Shown: positions 43,720 to 52,293 of the stretch, in pieces
Layout: each line of letters begins with the position of its first letter
How positions within the stretch are numbered: position 1 is the first letter of the stretch
Assembly: GCF_900302455.1 (NCBI RefSeq)
Contig: NZ_ONZG01000012.1
Coordinates: 1-64,000, forward strand
Direction of reading: 5' to 3'
Source: Falsiruegeria mediterranea M17
GTDB lineage: Bacteria; Pseudomonadota; Alphaproteobacteria; Rhodobacterales; Rhodobacteraceae
Length of the DNA stretch: 64,000 bases
Notes under the pieces: model-generated
Told to the model about the DNA's origin: nothing
Seen by the model: the letters and a program-made list of their open reading frames with translations, nothing else
Databases searched by the model: none
Program-made: the position numbers and the translations under genes

Positions 43720-45186
43720 TCAGCGCATCACAAAGGGATCGGGAATCGGGTCATCCGAGGTTCTGAGCCAAACCGCTTTGACCTTGGTGTAGTCCAACGC
43801 GGCCTGAATTCCGCCTTCACGCCCATGTCCGCTCAGGCCGTGCCCCCCAAAGGGCGCGATGGGGGACACCGCGCGATAGGTGTTGACCCAAACGATCCCG
43901 GCCCGAATGCCCCGGATCATCCGATGCGCGCGGGTCAGGCTGTTAGTGAACACGCCCGAAGCTAGACCAAAGGCGGTGTTGTTTGCGATCTTCAGCGCCT
44001 CTTCTTCGGTGTCAAAGGACAGAACCGACAGGACCGGGCCAAAGAACTCGTTGGTGATGCAGTCGGCTTCGGGTGCGTTCGAACAGTCGATGATCGTGGG
44101 TGGGAAGAAGTAGCCATCACCTTCCAACGCCGCGCCACCTGTGATCACTTTGGCCCCTTGCTGTTCCGAGGCTTTGATCAAGGCAATCGCCCGCTCACGT
44201 TGGCGCAGGGTGCAGAGCGGGCCGACCTCGGTCGCCATGTCATCCGGCGCACCGATCACCACCTCTTGGGCTTTGACCTTGAGGCGCTCAAGGAACACGT
44301 CTTTGATCTTGTTTGAAATCACCAGACGCGATCCCGCTACACAGCTTTGCCCTGTAGCCGCAAAAATCCCCGACACCTGCGCATTCACTGCGCTTTCGAT
44401 GTCAGCGTCCTCAAAGACGATGAACGGCGACTTGCCGCCAAGTTCCAGAGAGGTCGAGGCCAGGTTCTCGGCCGAGTTGCGCACGATATGGCGGGCCGTT
44501 TCCGGTCCGCCGGTAAAGGCGACATGATCGACCTTTGCGTGGCTGGTAAGCGCAGCACCCGCCTCGGCCCCGCCGGTGATGACGTTCAGCACACCTTTGG
44601 GAAAACCCGCCTGATCAAAGATGCGGGCAAATTCCAGCATCGGCGCGGGGCCATCTTCGCTGGCTTTCAGCACCACAGTGCAGCCGGCCGCCAAAGCAGG
44701 CCCGATCTTGACCGCCGACAAAAACAGCTGCGAGTTCCACGGCACAACAGCTGCCACAACACCGACCGGTTCGCGGCGCAACCAGACCTCCATGTCCGGT
44801 TTGTCGATGGGCAGATGTGCGCCCTCGATCTTATCCGCCAACCCGGCATAATAGCGATAGTATTCCGCGACATAAGCGATCTGCGCGCTGGTCTCGCGGA
44901 TGATCTTGCCGGTGTCCCGGGTCTCCAGCTCGGCCAATCGCGGCGCATTCTCAGCCACCAGATCCGCCAGTTTCAGCAGTAGCTTGCCCCGCTGCGTCGC
45001 GGTCATCAGCGCCCAGCCAGACGACAAGAATGCCCGCTCCGCCGCCTCAACCGCGCGGTTCACATCGGCAACACTCGCCTCGGGCATCCGCGCCCAGGGT
45101 GCGCCGGTCGCCGGATCAAGGCTGTCAAACTGCGTGGCCCCATCGTCAAACCTGCCGTCAATATACTGCTGAAACTGTTGCATCAT
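43720..45186 (-). CDS. Aldehyde dehydrogenase family protein
   Basis: A 488-aa NAD(P)+ aldehyde dehydrogenase. The catalytic Cys lies in GQSCVAGSR and the Glu in LELGGKSP; the NPW-type oxyanion Asn lies in VVPWNSQLF. It belongs to the broad betaine, succinate-semialdehyde and hydroxymuconic type group, and the exact substrate is not readable from the sequence. It is 6 bp downstream of the LLM monooxygenase gene and likely oxidises the aldehyde released by that pathway. ATG 45186 has AAGGACAG just upstream. Confidence 0.9.
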   Translation of the reverse strand: MMQQFQQYIDGRFDDGATQFDSLDPATGAPWARMPEASVADVNRAVEAAERAFLSSGWALMTATQRGKLLLKLADLVAENAPRLAELETRDTGKIIRETSAQIAYVAEYYRYYAGLADKIEGAHLPIDKPDMEVWLRREPVGVVAAVVPWNSQLFLSAVKIGPALAAGCTVVLKASEDGPAPMLEFARIFDQAGFPKGVLNVITGGAEAGAALTSHAKVDHVAFTGGPETARHIVRNSAENLASTSLELGGKSPFIVFEDADIESAVNAQVSGIFAATGQSCVAGSRLVISNKIKDVFLERLKVKAQEVVIGAPDDMATEVGPLCTLRQRERAIALIKASEQQGAKVITGGAALEGDGYFFPPTIIDCSNAPEADCITNEFFGPVLSVLSFDTEEEALKIANNTAFGLASGVFTNSLTRAHRMIRGIRAGIVWVNTYRAVSPIAPFGGHGLSGHGREGGIQAALDYTKVKAVWLRTSDDPIPDPFVMR

Positions 45187-45192
45187 CTGTCC

Positions 45193-46230
45193 TTATTGAA
45201 ACGCAGGCATCACGTCCGAGATGAACCGCTCGAGCGAGGCTTTCTTGCGCTCGAAACTCATGCTTGAGTCGATCCAGAACGAATATTCATCGTAACCCAA
45301 GGCTTCATACTTTTTCAGCCGCTCAATCACCGCCGCAGGCTCGCCGATCACCAGATCACGTTCCATGGCTTCGGGCGAATAAAACGGATGATCCGCCATT
45401 TCCTCGTCGCTCAACGTCTTGATCAAGCCCTGATCCACAGGGCGTTCGTTTTTGAACCACGCGCCAAAGTAGTTGTAGAAACGGTTCAGTTCTTCAGCGC
45501 CCAGCTTCACATCTTCGGGGCTGTCAGCGACATAGGTGTGCAAGAGCAGCATGATCTTGGGGCGCGGGCGTTCGGGAAATTTGGCACAGGCGTCGTTGAA
45601 TTTGACCATTAGGCTTTCGATCTCGCCATCGCCCTGCCACAGCGGCGTCACTTGCACATTGCAACCGTTGGACACCGCAAACTCGTGGCTGTTCGGATCG
45701 CGCGCGGCAACCCAGATCGGCGGTCCGTTTTCCTGCACCGGCAGCGGCGAGGACGTGGTGGAGGGGAAGGAATGAAACTCGCCCTCTTGGGTATAGTCGC
45801 CCTCCCACAGCTTTTGCACGGCCGGGATCAGCTCGCGCATGCGTTGACCCGCTTCCCAGGCGTCCATACCCGGCATCATGCGTTCGTATTCATAGGAATA
45901 AGCGCCGCGTGCGATGCCCAGATCCAGGCGACCGTTGGTGATGATATCTGTCATCGCCGCCTCACCCGCCAACCGGATCGGATGCCAGAACGGGGCAATC
46001 ACGGTGCCGGTGCCAAGACGCACGTTTTCGGTATGCCGCGCTACGTCGATCAGGTTCAGGAACGGATTGGGTGAGATGGTGAAATTCATCCCATGATGTT
46101 CACCCGTCCAAACCGCATGCATCCCGCCCTGATCGGCGATTTTGCACAGTTCGATGAACTCGTCATAGAGCTGCTTTTGGTCCTCCTCCGGAGAGATCCG
46201 CTCCATATGCGCAAACAGTGAAAACTTCAT
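45193..46230 (-). CDS. Luciferase-like (LLM) flavin-dependent monooxygenase
   Basis: A 345-aa bacterial luciferase-like monooxygenase of the FMNH2-dependent two-component type. Segments such as VWTGEHHGMNFTISPNPFL, VRLGTGTVIAPFWHPIRLAGE and DLGIARGAYSYEYERM are typical of this fold. It takes reduced flavin from a partner, here encoded by the flavin reductase gene 3 bp upstream. LLM enzymes oxidise N-heterocycles, sulfonates, nitrilotriacetate or long alkanes; with the ALDH, hydrolase and AA_synth genes here, a ring- or amide-containing nitrogen compound is a plausible substrate, by inference. Confidence 0.93.
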   Translation of the reverse strand: MKFSLFAHMERISPEEDQKQLYDEFIELCKIADQGGMHAVWTGEHHGMNFTISPNPFLNLIDVARHTENVRLGTGTVIAPFWHPIRLAGEAAMTDIITNGRLDLGIARGAYSYEYERMMPGMDAWEAGQRMRELIPAVQKLWEGDYTQEGEFHSFPSTTSSPLPVQENGPPIWVAARDPNSHEFAVSNGCNVQVTPLWQGDGEIESLMVKFNDACAKFPERPRPKIMLLLHTYVADSPEDVKLGAEELNRFYNYFGAWFKNERPVDQGLIKTLSDEEMADHPFYSPEAMERDLVIGEPAAVIERLKKYEALGYDEYSFWIDSSMSFERKKASLERFISDVMPAFQ

Positions 46231-46233
46231 GCC

Positions 46234-47151
46234 TCAACTCCCTGACATGATCGGGCGGACCTTGCCGCTCTTTTGATCGCCAAAATAGATCCCGTAGACG
46301 CCAATGCGGTTTTCATCGACAAACCGCTCAAGCATGGTGTTCAGAGCAGGGTCTGCCACATCCATCAGGGTCGATTTACTCAAGTTGGTAAAGCTGCCCG
46401 TCTTGGGCTTGCCTTCCCCCGCCTGACATAGAAACGAGATATGCTGGTGTTCGCGCCCACCATCTTCGAAAACAGAATAGATAAAGCCGGGATCGGCGGG
46501 AACGCCCGTTTCCGCAATCAACCGATTCAGGGCAGCCGTAGCTCCTTCGGATCCGACTTGCATCTGGGGCAGCGTGACGCCGCCCAACCCGTCGTCCATC
46601 ATCAAGACCTCTTCACCGCGAGAAATCAGGGCACTCACAATCAACTTGGCCCCACGGCGCAGCGCTTCGGCCTCGGCCGCCGGGGTGACATAGGCGCCAC
46701 GAGAGTAACCCAAACCCGGCGCGGTACTGGTCTCGAACGCTTCGACCTTGCCGATCAGGATGACATGGTCGCCTGCAGGCACTGTCTGATGCATCGAGCA
46801 ATCGAACCAGGCCGACACATCGTCAAACACGGGTGAGCCGTGCGGGCCATTGGCCCAAGCCACGGCCTCAAAGCGGTCCTCAACCGGGCGGGCGAATGTG
46901 TTGGACACGTCCTTCTGCCCCTCGGACAGCACGTTGACCGCAAACCCGTTGGCCTGCGTCAGCGCGTCATAGTTGGTCGAGGAGTTGGCCAGACACACCA
47001 GCACCAGCGGCGGGTCAAGCGAGACCGAGGTGAATGAATTGGCCGTGAAACCCAGCGGGTTTCCGTCGGCGTCATGCGAGGTCACCACCGTCACACCGGT
47101 CATGAAGGTGCCAAAGGCGTTGCGCAAGGCGCGCGGGTCAATCGTGGTCAT
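46234..47151 (-). CDS. Flavin reductase with extra C-terminal Nudix-like domain
   Basis: A 305-aa protein. The first about 155 residues are a flavin-reductase-like FMN-binding split barrel (FGTFMTGVTVVT, LGFTANSFTSVSLDPPLVLVC, NGFAVNVLSEGQ) that supplies FMNH2 to the LLM enzyme. The remaining about 145 residues are an added domain whose VTLPQMQVGSEGATAALNRL and IAETGVPAD order mimics a Nudix box, but the REUxEE glutamates are mostly missing. ATG 47151 has AAAGGAG upstream and overlaps the hydrolase stop as ATGA. A plain flavin reductase is about 160-190 residues, so the extension is unusual. Confidence 0.9.
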   Translation of the reverse strand: MTTIDPRALRNAFGTFMTGVTVVTSHDADGNPLGFTANSFTSVSLDPPLVLVCLANSSTNYDALTQANGFAVNVLSEGQKDVSNTFARPVEDRFEAVAWANGPHGSPVFDDVSAWFDCSMHQTVPAGDHVILIGKVEAFETSTAPGLGYSRGAYVTPAAEAEALRRGAKLIVSALISRGEEVLMMDDGLGGVTLPQMQVGSEGATAALNRLIAETGVPADPGFIYSVFEDGGREHQHISFLCQAGEGKPKTGSFTNLSKSTLMDVADPALNTMLERFVDENRIGVYGIYFGDQKSGKVRPIMSGS

Positions 47152-47954
47152 TCCGGGCTCCTTTCCGTGGCTGGACGGGCCAGCCATGCTTGCAGGATAT
47201 CAGTAACAACATCAGGCGCGGTTAGATTTACCATGTGCCGGTGATCTTCAATGATCACCGCCTCGCCGTCCTGTGCGGCATCCGCCATCGCCTGCGACAT
47301 CTCAGGCGTGGAATTCGGATCGCCGTCGCCGGTCAGCGCCAGCATCGGACAAGCCACTTTTTGCCACCCATCAGCATAGGTGTCATCACCACGTGCAAAA
47401 GCGCCGTACGCTGTGGCGTAACCGCTTGGGTCCACCGCCCCCAGCCACCGCGCAACTTGATCACGCGCTGCACAGTCGTTCGGTGTGAACCAACGGTTCA
47501 AAGGCGTTTCAAGGTCGATCGCGCCTTTGCGGATTTCCTGCGCGCGCGCTTCGACCGCTTGTCGGGCCCCTGCAGATCGACGGTGGACTCCATTCACCAC
47601 GGCCACCCTTCTGATCTGCTCTGGATGCTCGATGGCCATACCGCCAGCGATCAAAGCCCCCATCGAATGACCCGCCAGATTGACCGGTCCGACACCCATA
47701 GCCGTCAGAACCTCACTCGCCCAGGCCACAAAGTCCGGCAGTTCCGCCGCCTCGGGCAAAGGGTCGCTGCCCCCATGCCCAGGCATATCCACGGCAATCA
47801 CGTGATGGGTCGCCGACAGCGCGTCGATCTGCGGTCCCCAAGCTGCTGATTGCATGCCGACCCCATGGATCAGCACCACCGGCTCGCCCTGCCCCGCCTC
47901 GCGAAAGGCGACCTGGCCGTATGGCTCAGACAGCTGCAGGATTGTCAACGTCAT
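47148..47954 (-). CDS. Alpha/beta hydrolase fold enzyme
   Basis: A 268-aa alpha/beta hydrolase. It has the oxyanion segment LIHGVGM, nucleophile elbow AGHSMGA, acidic residue in LTGDGDPNSTPEM and His in DHRHMVNL, so the triad looks complete. A carbon-carbon, lactone or amide hydrolase of the LLM pathway is likely. ATG 47954 is inside the end of the AA_synth gene (29-bp overlap); the frame is open further upstream but unlike the family. Confidence 0.9.
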   Translation of the reverse strand: MTLTILQLSEPYGQVAFREAGQGEPVVLIHGVGMQSAAWGPQIDALSATHHVIAVDMPGHGGSDPLPEAAELPDFVAWASEVLTAMGVGPVNLAGHSMGALIAGGMAIEHPEQIRRVAVVNGVHRRSAGARQAVEARAQEIRKGAIDLETPLNRWFTPNDCAARDQVARWLGAVDPSGYATAYGAFARGDDTYADGWQKVACPMLALTGDGDPNSTPEMSQAMADAAQDGEAVIIEDHRHMVNLTAPDVVTDILQAWLARPATERSPE

Positions 47955-48528
47955 GGCCCAAATCCTTGAGATCCTGATAGCGGTCGCCGATACGGTGATG
48001 CGGGCGGCCCCCGATGCTGGCCCCAAGCGCGATAACGATCTCATCCGGCCCTGGCGCATCCGCGACCGAGGTTTGGATGGTCAGGTAGTGCGAGCGGCGA
48101 CCCGCATCGTTCTTGTCCATCAGCGGGATGAGCAGCGGTGCGTTGGCTGGGCCGCGCGTGTTACAGAAGGACAGATAGCTTTTCGCCCCCACAGCCTCAC
48201 GGAAGTGATTGCCGAACCGCAGCGTGTGGATCAAGCCCGAGACATGCTCGACCTCGCCGTTCACACCGACAATGCCGGATTTTCCGTAGCCTTCGATTTT
48301 GTCGCCACCGCCAGCCGCATCAATCACCATTTCGGTGAGCAATTCGCCCAGTCCTGGCGCGCAATCCAGGATGCCGGGCTTCAAATCCTCGACAAAGCCC
48401 TGCCCTCCCCAAGGGTTCCGCAAAACCGCAATGGCCGCGATCATCTTGAGCGGCGTTGCGGCCGCCTTGCCGCCCTCGATCAGGGTGTTTTCGACGAACA
48501 GCTGTGTCTTGCGGATTTCTGCGGGCAT
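47926..48528 (-). CDS. Amino acid synthesis (AA_synth, PF06684) family protein
   Basis: A 200-aa protein of the AA_synth family. It begins MPAEIRKTQLFVENTLIEGG and has the GKSGIVGVNGEVEHVSGLIHTLRFGNHFR-type core divided over residues 80-115 and the late GRRSHYLTI and GGRPHHRIGDRYQDL segments. The family name reflects an old annotation; I know of no established reaction. It tends to occur with hydrolases and oxidoreductases in nitrogen catabolism. It is the first gene of the LLM operon, with an AGGTGA ribosome-binding site, and is divergent from the GntR regulator. Confidence 0.9.
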   Translation of the reverse strand: MPAEIRKTQLFVENTLIEGGKAAATPLKMIAAIAVLRNPWGGQGFVEDLKPGILDCAPGLGELLTEMVIDAAGGGDKIEGYGKSGIVGVNGEVEHVSGLIHTLRFGNHFREAVGAKSYLSFCNTRGPANAPLLIPLMDKNDAGRRSHYLTIQTSVADAPGPDEIVIALGASIGGRPHHRIGDRYQDLKDLGHDVDNPAAV

Positions 48529-48566
48529 TGGGTCACCTGAATCAAAGAGTGAGTCGTTGGCAAGAA

Positions 48567-48588
48567 TATGGTATACCATTATACCATA
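48567..48588. promoter_or_regulatory. Perfect TATGGTATA-CCAT-TATACCATA palindrome, candidate GntR operator
   Basis: Nine-bp arms (48567-48575 and 48580-48588) around 4 bp include the core TGGTATACCA at 48569-48578. It lies midway between the divergent AA_synth and gntR genes, 38 bp and 48 bp from their starts. FadR-subfamily GntR repressors typically bind TGGTATACCA-like sites, so control of both directions by the adjacent regulator is well supported by position and symmetry. Confidence 0.75.
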
Positions 48589-48636
48589 CGTCAAGATGAC
48601 CTTGTTCCACGTCCTGCAGATTGTTAGACATTCGCC

Positions 48637-49323
48637 ATGACCCAGACCGGCTTTCCCGACCTCAAGATCGAACACACCCCAGTCACCTTGCGCGAAATCG
48701 TGCAGGAGAAGATGCGCGAAGCAATCATCGAAGGGCACTTCGAGCCAGGCCAACGCTTGGTCGAGCGACCGTTGTGCGATCAGTTGGGTGTCAGCCGGAC
48801 GGTGGTTCGGGAAACCATTCGCTATCTCGAAGCCGAAGGGTTGGTTGAGATCCTGCCCAACAAGGGCCCCATCGTGGCCAATCTTGATTGGGACGACGCG
48901 CGCCAGATCTATGACATTCGCCGGATGCTGGAATCTGCGGCGGCCATGGCCTGCGCAGAACTGGGAGACAAGAAAACCCGCAAGGCATTGAAAGCGGCAT
49001 TGGCTGACCTGGAGAAGGCCTTTGATGACGGCTCCCCCCGGGCATTGTTCAAGGCCACGGCGCAGTTCTACGAGGTCATCTTTGTCGGCGCCGGACATGC
49101 CATTGCATGGGAGGTGGTCAACCGCTTGAACGGGCGCATCAGCCGGTTGCGGGTCATGACATTGTCAACCGCAGACCGTAAGAAGCCCGGTTTGGGGCAC
49201 ATGACGGCGATCTACTCTGCCATAGCCGATGGTAACCCAAAAACTGCTCGCGACGCGGTTCATGCCCATATTGACGATGCGTCTGCAGTCGCCAAACGCC
49301 TGTTGGACCAGGAAGAGGAATAA
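48637..49323 (+). CDS. GntR-family transcriptional regulator (FadR/FCD type)
   Basis: A 228-aa regulator. The winged helix (about residues 17-80) has LREIVQEKMREAIIEGHF, the PGQRLVE turn and GVSRTVVRETIRYLEAEGLV. The C-terminal all-helical FCD domain holds metal or acid ligands (DIRRMLESAAA, then HMTAIYSAIADGN). It is divergent from the LLM operon and likely its ligand-responsive repressor, acting at the palindrome between them. A DUF1330 gene follows 4 bp downstream. Confidence 0.93.
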   Translation: MTQTGFPDLKIEHTPVTLREIVQEKMREAIIEGHFEPGQRLVERPLCDQLGVSRTVVRETIRYLEAEGLVEILPNKGPIVANLDWDDARQIYDIRRMLESAAAMACAELGDKKTRKALKAALADLEKAFDDGSPRALFKATAQFYEVIFVGAGHAIAWEVVNRLNGRISRLRVMTLSTADRKKPGLGHMTAIYSAIADGNPKTARDAVHAHIDDASAVAKRLLDQEEE

Positions 49324-49327
49324 TCTG

Positions 49328-49618
49328 ATGCCCAAAGCCTATTGGATCGCCCAAGTGACTGTAACCGACCCGGACCGTTACGCCGGGTATCAGGCGGTGG
49401 CGCCAGCCGCATTTCAAAAGCACGGGGCGCGATTTCTGGCTCGAGGCGGCCGAACTGAAACAGTCGAAGGCCTGCAATGGGCGCGGCATGTGGTGATCGA
49501 GTTTGACAGCATGGAACAAGCGCTGGCCTGCTACCACTCAGACGACTACACCGCCGCGCGGGAACGGCGCGACGGTGCCTGCGAGGCTCAGATTTTCATC
49601 ACCGAGGGGACGGATTAA
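49328..49618 (+). CDS. DUF1330 family protein
   Basis: A 96-aa ferredoxin-like-fold protein of the DUF1330 family, with AYWIAQVTVTDPDRYAGYQ, FLARGG, VVIEFDSMEQALACYHSDDY and the C-terminal EAQIFITEG. The function of the family is not established; some members resemble small monooxygenases or isomerases. It is co-transcribed with the GntR gene and may belong to the LLM pathway. Confidence 0.88.
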   Translation: MPKAYWIAQVTVTDPDRYAGYQAVAPAAFQKHGARFLARGGRTETVEGLQWARHVVIEFDSMEQALACYHSDDYTAARERRDGACEAQIFITEGTD

Positions 49619-49755
49619 TCCCCATCCGACACCCCAGCCTACGGCACCCTTGGCTACGTCGCCGGCAAAAGCACCAGGATCACCGTTCCAAAGATCTGCG
49701 GCCCGACACTCACCAGACGCGGGCCGAAAACGTTCTGACAGGCCTGATACCGAAA

Positions 49756-51129
49756 TCAGTGGTGACGTCCGCCCTGACGTTCCAGCTCCTTCTGGATCAG
49801 CAACGGGTCCACCTGTGCCAGGGGCTGGTTCTGTTGTTTGATCGAGATTGCGGCCGCAATCCCCGCCGCCTGACCGGTCACAGCGCAACATGCCATGTTG
49901 CGCGTTGCGGCATGGCTGTCGCGATCGCCGCCAGTGGCACGACCCGCCACGAGCAGGTTTTCGACTTTTTTGGGTAAGAGATTGCGATATGGGATCTGGA
50001 AATAACGCCCCGTGGTGGGCAGGATCAGTATGCCGTAACCGTCAATGAATTCGGGGAAAATCCCTACCGAATCTTCGAACCGGCCCTGTTCACGTACGTC
50101 CAAACTGGTCATGTTGTAGGCGCAGTCGACCTTGCGTGTATCGCGAACGCCCAGGGACATGCCGAAATTGCGTAGGCGGATGCCTTCGCAACCGGGTGTG
50201 TAGCGGCGCAGAGCCTCAATCGCGAGCATGGCCTGACGGCGGCCTTCGATCTCAAATTTGGTCAAGCTGTCGGGATCGGTACCGTCGCAATCATCCATGT
50301 GGATGAGGTTCATATAAGTCAGCTCGCCTGTGTCATGCACCGCGCCCCAAGTGCCGGCGATCGTGTTCAGGTGCGGTGGGATGAGGCCGTCCTTGATCGC
50401 CTGCTCAAACGGCTTTTTCAGAAACGGAGAGAACATCTCGTCCTCTTTGCCCGACGTCTCGATGTTCCATTCGCCGCCGCCGCCCCAATCGGCATAGGTC
50501 TGTGGATCGGATTTGATACCATCCATGAACTTTTGCTTGTCGACGCCTGCGACGTGGAACATGACCGAAGCCGCCATCATCTGTTCCGGGGGCGTTTTGT
50601 AGGTCGGCGCCCCTGCCCGTTCGATAACATCCGCATCGCCCGTGGCGTCGATCACGCGTTTGGCCAGGATCGCCTCACGCCCGGCTTTGGATTCGGTGAT
50701 GATGCCAACAATCGCATTGCCATCCATGATCGGAGCCACGAATTGGCGGTGCAGCATGGGGCGAATGTTGGGTTCGTCCTGCACCATCTTGTCGGCCACC
50801 AGCTTGAACCCTTCGCTGTCGATTTCATAGCTAAGCGATTGGCTTTCGGGGACGGCGGCACCCATCTCTTTGGCGCGCTCTTCAAACTCGCGCGCGATGC
50901 CGTTGGATTCCACGGTATCTTCATGACGGTACCAATGCATCCCCTCGACACCCACAACGGTCAAGTTGCCGCCGAAACACCCAAAACGCTCGACCAGGCA
51001 GACCTCGACCCCGGCGCGCGCGGCAGCCAGAGCAGCAGGAAGCCCGCCGGGGCCGGACCCCACGACCAGAACGTCGGTTTCGTGAATGACTTCGACCTCG
51101 CGGGCCGGTTCTGTGATGGTGTGTTTCAT
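49756..51129 (-). CDS. FAD-dependent oxidoreductase (FAD_oxidored, PF12831)
   Basis: A 457-aa flavoprotein. The dinucleotide motif is VVGSGPGGLPAALAAARAG, followed by the VERFGCFGGNLT turn, then VIDATGDADVIERAGA and a C-terminal FAD segment (LLVAGRATGGDRDSHAATRN). This pattern fits PF12831 enzymes related to fumarate reductase-like and ThiC-like oxidoreductases. Substrate is unknown. It may go with the neighbouring hydrolase on the same strand; there is an 87-bp gap between them. Confidence 0.88.
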   Translation of the reverse strand: MKHTITEPAREVEVIHETDVLVVGSGPGGLPAALAAARAGVEVCLVERFGCFGGNLTVVGVEGMHWYRHEDTVESNGIAREFEERAKEMGAAVPESQSLSYEIDSEGFKLVADKMVQDEPNIRPMLHRQFVAPIMDGNAIVGIITESKAGREAILAKRVIDATGDADVIERAGAPTYKTPPEQMMAASVMFHVAGVDKQKFMDGIKSDPQTYADWGGGGEWNIETSGKEDEMFSPFLKKPFEQAIKDGLIPPHLNTIAGTWGAVHDTGELTYMNLIHMDDCDGTDPDSLTKFEIEGRRQAMLAIEALRRYTPGCEGIRLRNFGMSLGVRDTRKVDCAYNMTSLDVREQGRFEDSVGIFPEFIDGYGILILPTTGRYFQIPYRNLLPKKVENLLVAGRATGGDRDSHAATRNMACCAVTGQAAGIAAAISIKQQNQPLAQVDPLLIQKELERQGGRHH

Positions 51130-51216
51130 GTGACCCTCGCGCCAGAATTTGCGGGCACCTTTCCCGAACCTTTCGGATTCAGCAAGTCATCAGCGAACCG
51201 AAATTGTCCGAAAGCG

Positions 51217-52266
51217 TCAGATCGCAGAGGACAGGCTGTTCAAGATCGCCCGTTCATAGAATGTAGGCCCACGGACAGCATCAAAAAACCCGTTGTGGCC
51301 GCCGAAAGGGGACATGATGACCTCCATGTCCCGGCCTGCCATTGCCGCGATATCTGAGCCGCTCACCACCGGATCATCGAAAGCGCCAAACAAAGTCAGT
51401 TTCGCAGGGCAACCTTCAAATTCCTCTGGCATCAGACGATAAGCACGAAAGTAATCGTCCAACGTCTCAAACTCGGTCCACCCACAAATGATATCGTGTG
51501 ACATGCCAAGAACACTGTTCTTCTTCGCGATGGCCCCGGCCTGATAAAGATCTGGAAAGGCTTCGGTCTTTTCGCGCAGCCACCGCCGCAGTTTGCGCGT
51601 GAAATATGCCCGCATAAGTGGGTGCGCGTCGATCATCGGGCTCGACGTGACGGGATCGATCACTGGACTGATCGCAAAGACATGACGCAACTTGGGAATA
51701 GGTTGTGTTCGCAAACGACGCGCAACGCGCAGGGCAAAGTTGCCCCCAAGCGAATAACCGATCAGTGACACCGTTTCATCGTCGGTCAGGCCTGTGGCCG
51801 CTGCAATGGCGTCGAACAGATCTGCGTCTTCGGCTGCGTGATGAAAACCCGGGTTCAGCGTGACGGAATCCCCATGTTCCAACAAGTTCACGCGGCAGAC
51901 ACTGAATCCTTGTCGAAACAGAAACTTGGCGGTCGAGACAACATAGGCCGATTGCACTGACCCCAGCCATCCATGCAGGATCACAACCAGCCCGCGTGAC
52001 TGCGGGTGACAGGACAACAGGCAGGATGTTCGCGCTCCTGATCCGCCGGTCAGCAGGTGGTACTGGGCGGCACCTTCCAGATCTGTTGCCCCGCGTTTGC
52101 GGAACTTTGCGCTGGCGAGCGCGGACTGGACGACGGGTGAACGCAGCCAGACGGGTGGAACGAATCCTTGGATGTCAGTGGTCTCGGTCAATTCAACCTC
52201 ATATGGGCGAGCGCCAGAACGGTTGGCATAACATTTGGTTTTGAAACCCGACCAAGACAAGCGCAA
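51217..52266 (-). CDS. YheT-like alpha/beta hydrolase
   Basis: A 349-aa alpha/beta hydrolase of the YheT/ABHD1-3 group. VILHGWLGS precedes the elbow, which reads GYSLGGNFALRV, with acid residue in FGAFDDPVVSG and His in FGGHNGFF. The enzyme is longer than plain hydrolases because of the cap between the elbow and the acid residue. Lipid or ester hydrolysis is typical of the group. The start is uncertain, as the first about 25 residues are not conserved-looking; GTG or ATG further in is possible. Confidence 0.82.
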   Translation of the reverse strand: MRLSWSGFKTKCYANRSGARPYEVELTETTDIQGFVPPVWLRSPVVQSALASAKFRKRGATDLEGAAQYHLLTGGSGARTSCLLSCHPQSRGLVVILHGWLGSVQSAYVVSTAKFLFRQGFSVCRVNLLEHGDSVTLNPGFHHAAEDADLFDAIAAATGLTDDETVSLIGYSLGGNFALRVARRLRTQPIPKLRHVFAISPVIDPVTSSPMIDAHPLMRAYFTRKLRRWLREKTEAFPDLYQAGAIAKKNSVLGMSHDIICGWTEFETLDDYFRAYRLMPEEFEGCPAKLTLFGAFDDPVVSGSDIAAMAGRDMEVIMSPFGGHNGFFDAVRGPTFYERAILNSLSSAI

Positions 52267-52293
52267 TCAAAGCTGCCTGCCGTATCGTCACAT

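Noticed and set aside
43720-49618. Pyrimidine Rut pathway
   Set aside because: An LLM enzyme and flavin reductase are present, but RutB, RutD and RutG-type genes in the usual order are not, and the AA_synth and ALDH genes do not belong to Rut.
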